Under the pieces are notes generated by a model that worked only from the letters and a program-made list of their open reading frames with translations, was not told the DNA's origin and searched no databases. Of a stretch of DNA of 64,000 nucleotides, positions 59,157 to 64,000 are shown piece by piece. Numbering within the stretch: position 1 is the first letter of the stretch; each line of letters starts with the position of its first letter. The translations under genes were made by a program, and so were the position numbers. The DNA is from Brevibacillus antibioticus. GTDB taxonomy: Bacteria > Bacillota > Bacilli > Brevibacillales > Brevibacillaceae. Where the stretch lies: assembly GCF_005217615.1 (NCBI RefSeq), contig NZ_SZNK01000001.1, positions 2,189,501 to 2,253,500 on the forward strand, read 5' to 3'.

Positions 59157-60815
59157 CTATGCCGTTCCCGTCTGATTGGGGTTGCATTGCCCAAACAGCT
59201 CCAGTGCTTGCTCCCGCAGCTTGAACTTTTGTATTTTTCCGGAAGCGGTCATCGGATATTCGTCTACAAACTGTATGTACCGAGGGATTTTGTAATGAGC
59301 GATCTTCCCTTCGCAATAGTCCCGTATCTCATCCTCCGTCAACGTTTCGTGAGGCTTTACCCGAATGCACGCCAATACTTGCTCGCCGTATTTGGCATCA
59401 GGTACACCTACTATCTGGACGTCCAACACTTTTGGATGTGTATAGAGGAATTCTTCCACTTCACGAGGATAAATATTTTCCCCTCCGCGAATGATCATGT
59501 CTTTGAGCCGGCCCGTAATTCGATAGTAGCCTTCTTCATCGACGGTTGCCAAGTCTCCGGTATGTAGCCAGCCTTCGTGATCGATCGCTTTCACTGTCTC
59601 CTCCGGCATGTTGTAATAGCCTTTCATGACCAAATATCCTCGCGTGCACAGCTCGCCTTGCACACCTGGCGGCAAAATGTCACCTGTCGCCGGATTGATG
59701 ATTTTTGCTTCTACCTCTGCATGCAGACGACCGACAGTGGATACTTTTCGTTCAAGAGAATCCTCTGGTACGGTCTGTGTGATGACGGGTGATGCTTCCG
59801 TTTGTCCGTACGCTATCGTAATATCACGGATTCCCATTTGATCGACGACCTTCTTCATAACCTCAATCGGGCATAAAGAACCGGCCATGATGCCTGTTCG
59901 CAACGAGCTCAGGTCACGCTCGGCAAACGTCGGATGGTTCAATTCGGCGATAAACATTGTGGGTACACCGTACAGTGCTGTGCAGCGTTCGGCCTCCACA
60001 ACCGCAAGTACCACGCCTGGATCAAAGGCGATGACAGGAACCATCGTCGCACCTGTTGCCACACATGCCAAGGTTCCCATCACACAGCCAAAGCAGTGGA
60101 AAAAAGGAACCGGAATACACACCTTATCCGCTAACCCGAGACGCTGACATTCCGCTACCTTGATCGCATTGTTGACAATATTGACATGTGACAGCATGAC
60201 TCCCTTTGGAAAACCAGTCGTGCCGGATGTGTACTGCATATTGATAACATCATCAGGTGAGAGCGTCGCCTGACGCGCCTGACGCTCTTCTTCCGTGACC
60301 CGTGCAGCACGTTCGAGCAAATCGCTCCACAAAAACATTCCAGGTTGTCGCTCATTCCCCAGGTAGATCACATTTTTCAAATGGGGAAGCCTTTTGGATT
60401 GTAGCGCTCCAGGTTCACAAGTATGTAACTCCGGGCAAATCTCTTGAATCATGGATAGATAATTGGCATCGCGATAGGAATCCATTAAGAGAAGCGTCGT
60501 CGACTCGGATTGACGCAGCAAATATTCCAGTTCATGTACCCGGTAGCTCGTATTGACCGTTACCAGTACACCGCCCATTTTCGCCGTGGCAAATTGGGAA
60601 ATCACCCATTCTGGCACATTGGTTGCCCAAATCGCGATATTGTCCCCTTTTTGAATGCCAAGAGACATAAATCCCCGCGCTGCCTGATTGCATATCGCTT
60701 GAAATTCACCAAACGTATAACGGAGCCCTCGTTCGTGATAAACCAGCGCTTCCTTTTCCTGATGCTTACTAGTTGTGTCGTCTAACATGTTGCCGATTGT
60801 GGTCATATGAATCAT
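59157..60815 (-). CDS. Acyl-CoA ligase (AMP-forming), YngI-like
   Basis: A 552-residue ANL enzyme. Motifs in order: [11 protein letters not shown] (about residue 190), [44 protein letters not shown] and MTASGKIQK with the catalytic Lys. The pattern and length resemble B. subtilis YngI-type acyl-CoA synthetases, which work in branched-chain acid degradation clusters. The first ATG at 60815 is used, with GGGGGTG before it. No other cluster genes are in the window, so the substrate is not fixed. Confidence 0.87.
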   Translation of the reverse strand: MIHMTTIGNMLDDTTSKHQEKEALVYHERGLRYTFGEFQAICNQAARGFMSLGIQKGDNIAIWATNVPEWVISQFATAKMGGVLVTVNTSYRVHELEYLLRQSESTTLLLMDSYRDANYLSMIQEICPELHTCEPGALQSKRLPHLKNVIYLGNERQPGMFLWSDLLERAARVTEEERQARQATLSPDDVINMQYTSGTTGFPKGVMLSHVNIVNNAIKVAECQRLGLADKVCIPVPFFHCFGCVMGTLACVATGATMVPVIAFDPGVVLAVVEAERCTALYGVPTMFIAELNHPTFAERDLSSLRTGIMAGSLCPIEVMKKVVDQMGIRDITIAYGQTEASPVITQTVPEDSLERKVSTVGRLHAEVEAKIINPATGDILPPGVQGELCTRGYLVMKGYYNMPEETVKAIDHEGWLHTGDLATVDEEGYYRITGRLKDMIIRGGENIYPREVEEFLYTHPKVLDVQIVGVPDAKYGEQVLACIRVKPHETLTEDEIRDYCEGKIAHYKIPRYIQFVDEYPMTASGKIQKFKLREQALELFGQCNPNQTGTA

Positions 60816-60912
60816 ACAAGCACCCCCAAAACATTCAGACTATTCTGTATGATTCTTCTTTTTTGCCGCAATCCCTTCTTTTTCCATCATCGTCTTTCTT
60901 TCCCTTCCTCCC

Positions 60913-60943
60913 AAAAAGAAAAGCGTCCCTTTTGTGGAACGCG
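60913..60943 (-). terminator. Intrinsic terminator after the anchored-domain gene
   Basis: GCGTCCC and GGAACGC pair with small mismatches; T-rich on the minus strand. Confidence 0.55.
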
Positions 60944-60950
60944 ATCTGGT

Positions 60951-61427
60951 TTACTTCACAACGATTTTTTTCGTAGTCTCTATCTTGTATGGCAGATGGT
61001 TGCTGTAGTTGAGCTCTACGCGAATTTCATGCTCTCCCTTGGGCAACTTTTTCAGCAAAAACTCTGGTTGATAAATCATCCCTTTTGGTTCGCCATTCAG
61101 GTATAAATGTGCGTGTCCCTCTCCAAATACTGGGGTCTCGGCCAATTCGCCACTATCCTGGACAAACGTGAAGTTCTCTGTTAGCAAGGATACCTCTGCC
61201 GTTGTCCCATCCACCTTGACCGCCATATTCAGCCCTGGCTTTTCTGAACCTGTTGGCTGGTTCATAGGAGCGGTAGCTGTAACAGCGGTAGTTGGACCCG
61301 ACGGTCGATAAGAGTCCGAGACGCTCAGAGGGTCTTTGACCAGAAGTACGATGCCCGCCACCAGTACTACAAGGAAAACAATTCCGCCCAAAATGAGATT
61401 GCGCATACTGATAATAAAGACCTTCAT
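60951..61427 (-). CDS. Membrane-anchored extracytoplasmic protein of unknown function, 158 aa
   Basis: A single membrane segment (about residues 10-30, ILGGIVFLVVLVAGIVLL) anchors a linker rich in Pro and Thr and a small outside domain. That domain contains VFGEGHAHLYLNGEPKGMIY and KGEHEIRVELNYSNHLPYKI, a beta-sandwich-like pattern that recurs in bacterial surface proteins. ATG 61427 is chosen because AAAGGGAGAG precedes it. The ligand is unknown; FixH or YtkA-like folds have a similar look. Confidence 0.65.
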   Translation of the reverse strand: MKVFIISMRNLILGGIVFLVVLVAGIVLLVKDPLSVSDSYRPSGPTTAVTATAPMNQPTGSEKPGLNMAVKVDGTTAEVSLLTENFTFVQDSGELAETPVFGEGHAHLYLNGEPKGMIYQPEFLLKKLPKGEHEIRVELNYSNHLPYKIETTKKIVVK

Positions 61428-61519
61428 GTCTCTACTCTCCCTTTCGCAAGTGCTTGTCACTTATTTGTACATGCATATGCGAGAATGAAGAGAGTTAGAA
61501 GCAAAAACTTTTCTAGTAG

Positions 61520-62011
61520 TTATCGGTAGTTAATAAATTGTACTTCCAACGGCAGATCAGCCTTGCGAATCGCGTTGATGATTTGCTGCAGTTCGTCTTT
61601 GCTTTTTCCCGTCACGCGGATTTGATCGTCTTGAATCTGTGTTTTCACTTTAAGTCCTGTATCTTTGATGATGCTGTTGATCTTTTTCGCATTGTCTTTA
61701 TCGATCCCCTGCACCAGCTTGGCACGCTGACGGACAGTGCCGCCTGCTGCCGATTCCATTTTGCCGTAGTCGAGGTTTTTGATCGGGACATCGCGTTTGA
61801 CAAGCTTGCCTAGCAAAATGTCTTTTACTTGACTGAGCTTGAAGTTGTCATCGGAGACGAGGACGAGCTCTTCCTTTTCCAAGGAGATGCTGCTCTTGCT
61901 CCCTTTGAAGTCAAAGCGATTTTCTATTTCTTTTAATGCGGTCTGAATCGCATTGTTCACTTCGGACAACTCTACTTTGGAGACGATATCAAATGAGCTC
62001 TCTTTACTCAA
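61520..62011 (-). CDS. yajQ: YajQ family cyclic-di-GMP/nucleotide-binding protein
   Basis: A 163-residue member of the YajQ family with two ferredoxin-like domains. [36 protein letters not shown] and [20 protein letters not shown] are hallmarks. Members bind nucleotides or cyclic-di-GMP; the cellular role differs between species. The TTG start follows GAGAGGGGA. The SDR gene lies upstream in the same direction, 20 nt away. Confidence 0.93.
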   Translation of the reverse strand: MSKESSFDIVSKVELSEVNNAIQTALKEIENRFDFKGSKSSISLEKEELVLVSDDNFKLSQVKDILLGKLVKRDVPIKNLDYGKMESAAGGTVRQRAKLVQGIDKDNAKKINSIIKDTGLKVKTQIQDDQIRVTGKSKDELQQIINAIRKADLPLEVQFINYR

Positions 62012-62031
62012 AGGAATTCCCCTCTCTTTTA

Positions 62032-62820
62032 TTAGATCGAGCGAATCAAGCCACCGTCGACGAGGAAAGATTGACCTGTCACGTAGCTGTTTGCTGGCGA
62101 AGCCAAGAACGTCACCATGCGAGCAAACTCGTCAGGCTGACCGTATCTACCCAATGGGATTTGCTTCTCCCAATTTTCCCTAACTTCATCAGCACTGATG
62201 CTCTTCACCTCTGCGGTAAGCCCATCCAGTTGTGCCACCCGATCCGTCGCAATTCTGCCAGGCCCAATGGTGTTAATCAGAATCCCATCTGGTCCGAGTT
62301 CTGACGAAAGCGTCTTGGAAAGGCCCAATATCCCTGTGCGAAACGTATTGGACAGGATCAAATTCTCAATCGGCTGTTTAAAGGACGAGGAGGCGAAGTT
62401 GATAATTCTGCCAAACTGGTTCGCTCGCATATGCGGCAAAACAGCCCGAATGGCACGTACATAGCTAAGCAAATTTAGCTGGAAGGCCTGCATCCACTGC
62501 TCGTCGGTGAGCTGATCGAATCTGCCAGTTGCAGGCCCACCTGAATTGTTGATTAAAATATCCACGCTGCCAAAATGCTTGACCGTTTCTTCGACAACTC
62601 GCTTGATATCTTCTTCCTTTGTCACATCCACTGTTAAGGCAAGAGGTGATTTTCCAGTAGCTTGTTCGATCTTTGCACGAACGATTTCCAGAGCAGCTGC
62701 ATCTCTACCGCATATCGTGACATTCGCTCCTTCTTGGGCGAGGCACTCCGCTGTTGCCTTCCCCAATCCTTTTGATGAGGCGAGTACCAGAGCCGTTTTT
62801 CCTTGCAAAAATAGATCCAT
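62032..62820 (-). CDS. SDR family protein lacking the usual catalytic Tyr/Lys
   Basis: A 262-residue short-chain dehydrogenase fold. NADP motif [29 protein letters not shown] (NNxG) and [14 protein letters not shown] are present. Where active members have YxxxK (YSAAK), this sequence has SNTFRTGI: Tyr becomes Ser and Lys becomes Arg. The Ser of the SSS segment is kept. Close relatives with the same change are likely, so this is not simply decay. ATG 62820 follows AAAGGAG. It is upstream of yajQ, 20 nt apart. Confidence 0.85.
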   Translation of the reverse strand: MDLFLQGKTALVLASSKGLGKATAECLAQEGANVTICGRDAAALEIVRAKIEQATGKSPLALTVDVTKEEDIKRVVEETVKHFGSVDILINNSGGPATGRFDQLTDEQWMQAFQLNLLSYVRAIRAVLPHMRANQFGRIINFASSSFKQPIENLILSNTFRTGILGLSKTLSSELGPDGILINTIGPGRIATDRVAQLDGLTAEVKSISADEVRENWEKQIPLGRYGQPDEFARMVTFLASPANSYVTGQSFLVDGGLIRSI

Positions 62821-62901
62821 ATGCATGCTCCTTTCATGGTTCACTCATGTATGTATCTTGATCTCTTTATTCTACAGAACTTTCAGACGAAGGAAAAGTA
62901 A

Positions 62902-62934
62902 AAGAGAAGGGGTACAGCACATGCCCCTTCTCTT
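62902..62934 (-). terminator. Intrinsic terminator after the RND gene
   Basis: AAGAGAAGGGG and CCCCTTCTCTT form a perfect stem with a 10-nt loop; T run on the minus strand. Confidence 0.85.
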
Positions 62935-62942
62935 GCGAATCA

Positions 62943-64000
62943 CTATACCTCTGTCGGAGGTACGTTCTTATTTTTGTTTTGTTTTGCTTCTCGCTTCGCC
63001 TGGCGAGCAGCTTTGCGCGCCAGTCTTCTTGCCTTTGCCCCTTCAAACAAGGAGTACAGGACTGGTACGAGCACCAATGTCACGATCGTGTGGAAAATCA
63101 AGCCGGAGATAACGGCTGTTGCGAGTGGTGCTTCCAAATCAGAGCCTTCTGCCATTGCAAGACCCATCGGTAGCATCCCGAGAATCGCCGTAAGCTTCGT
63201 CATGATAACGGGACGAATACGTTCCTTCGTTCCTTGGATAATCGCCTCTGCGGTTTCTATTCCACGTTTGCGCAGCAGATTGATCCTGTCGATCAAGAGG
63301 ATCGCATTGGATACGACGATACCAACAAGCATGATAATCCCGATCATCGCCATCTCACCGAATGTCCGCTGCGTAAGGACGAATCCAAGCACAACACCTA
63401 CCAAGGCCATTGGAATCGTCAGCATGATGATAAACGGTTGGGACATCCGTCCGAACTGGGCAACCATGATGACGTAAATCAGGGCCAGAACACCTAAAAA
63501 TACGAAGATCCCTTGGCTTATGTTCGTGCTTTGCTCTTTCAACTTACCGGCGATTTCCACTTTATAACCTGCTGGTACAGGCACGTTTGGCAATTTCTCA
63601 TTAATCTCACGGCCTATTGCCCCTAATTCACTTCCCAGCATCTCGGCAGAAACCGTCACGATGCGTTCGCCTTCTTTACGCTCAATCGTGATCGGAGACT
63701 TACTGTACTCCATATCCACCAGATCTGCCAAAGGCACTGCTGCCCCGTCTTTTGATGTTACCGTAATCGTTTTGAGCTGATCCGGATGCTTCAGCCAGTT
63801 TTCCGGCATCTTAGCAACGACATCTACTTCAATTCCATCTTGTGTGATAGACGTAATTTGTTGACTGCCGATTAACACACTCAGTTGTTGCAAAAGTGAG
63901 CGGTGATCTACATTCAGTCTGGTAAGCGCATCTTGTTTTGGCAACAACGTAACTTTTTCTTTTCCTTCTTTAAAATCGTTGCGAATGTTGGTGAGCCCGT
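62943..64000 (-). CDS. RND family efflux transporter, C-terminal part (5' partial)
   Basis: The gene runs off the window; only the last 351 or so residues are seen. They contain the second large extracellular loop (IGREINEKLPNVPVPAGYKV) and four or five membrane helices (GIFVFLGVLALIYVIMVAQF onwards). RKRGIETAEAIIQGTKERIR and RPVIMTKLTAILGMLPMGLA are typical of AcrB/SwrC-type proteins. The basic C-terminal tail (RRLARKAARQAKREAKQNK) is usual for Firmicutes SwrC-like pumps. Substrates may be lipopeptides, bile salts or drugs. Confidence 0.9.
   Translation of the reverse strand, partial: GLTNIRNDFKEGKEKVTLLPKQDALTRLNVDHRSLLQQLSVLIGSQQITSITQDGIEVDVVAKMPENWLKHPDQLKTITVTSKDGAAVPLADLVDMEYSKSPITIERKEGERIVTVSAEMLGSELGAIGREINEKLPNVPVPAGYKVEIAGKLKEQSTNISQGIFVFLGVLALIYVIMVAQFGRMSQPFIIMLTIPMALVGVVLGFVLTQRTFGEMAMIGIIMLVGIVVSNAILLIDRINLLRKRGIETAEAIIQGTKERIRPVIMTKLTAILGMLPMGLAMAEGSDLEAPLATAVISGLIFHTIVTLVLVPVLYSLFEGAKARRLARKAARQAKREAKQNKNKNVPPTEV

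Noticed and set aside
1..64000. CRISPR arrays, insertion sequences, prophage
   Set aside because: No regularly spaced repeats, transposase motifs or phage structural genes were seen in any frame.

Overview
The window is a chromosomal segment of an endospore-forming Gram-positive bacterium (Bacillota). Nearly every gene has a strong Shine-Dalgarno sequence (GGAGG or AAGGAG type), and TTG and GTG starts are common. There is a CotF-type coat protein, a YheC/YheD spore-associated ATP-grasp protein, YumC/YcgT-type ferredoxin-NADP reductase, YkpA-type ABC-F ATPase, XerS-type recombinase, class-F-like sortase and NlpC/P60 endopeptidases. The gene set and style fit Brevibacillus or a close Paenibacillaceae relative; that genus is an inference from family resemblance, not a search. 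No phage, IS element or CRISPR array was seen.

Layout. 1-2.3 kb: 3' end of a GH18 glycosidase, an unknown gene, a CotF-like gene and a 52-residue ORF. 2.3-4.5 kb: kbl-tdh threonine degradation operon with a CcpA cre-like box upstream. 4.8-7.3 kb: a [2Fe-2S] ferredoxin-like protein, XerS-type recombinase and a GT51 peptidoglycan glycosyltransferase. 7.4-17.4 kb: an acyl-CoA ligase gene with its own promoter, then a nine-gene operon (TetR, acyl-CoA ligase, MaoC hydratase, KAS III-like enzyme, substrate-binding lipoprotein, LivG, LivF, LivH, LivM). This looks like an uptake, CoA-activation and modification route for a carboxylic acid. 17.6-23.9 kb: cell-wall hydrolases, FAH-family hydrolase, VanW protein, ferredoxin-NADP reductase and an Asp-Thr-Leu tRNA cluster.

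24-36 kb: oligoendopeptidase F; an operon of ECF transporter parts (A1, A2, T, S) followed by two peptidases (P1/DmpA-type and M20). The ECF operon has a textbook sigma-54 (-24/-12) promoter, and just upstream of it lies the decayed remnant of a sigma-54 activator. Then come a nucleoside deoxyribosyltransferase-like protein, two GNATs, a nitrilase-family hydrolase and a carbamoylase-type hydrolase broken by one frameshift.

36-64 kb: ABC-F ATPase; sulfate ABC transporter operon (sbp-cysT-cysW-cysA) with a sigma-A promoter; FAD oxidoreductase; DUF3846 protein; dUTPase; TrhO; amidase; methyltransferase; Nudix; GNAT; VOC; YheC/D; RluA-type pseudouridine synthase; thioredoxin; a small secreted protein ending in an LPxTG-like motif followed by a sortase; a LysR regulator divergent from leuCD; acyl-CoA ligase; YajQ; an SDR lacking the usual Tyr/Lys; and the C-terminal part of an RND efflux pump.

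Convergent and tandem units are cleanly separated by intrinsic terminators, most of which could be located. The strongest leads for new biology are the ECF-peptidase operon with its sigma-54 control and ruined activator, the Liv-transporter/KAS III-like operon, and the sortase with a minimal anchorless substrate.
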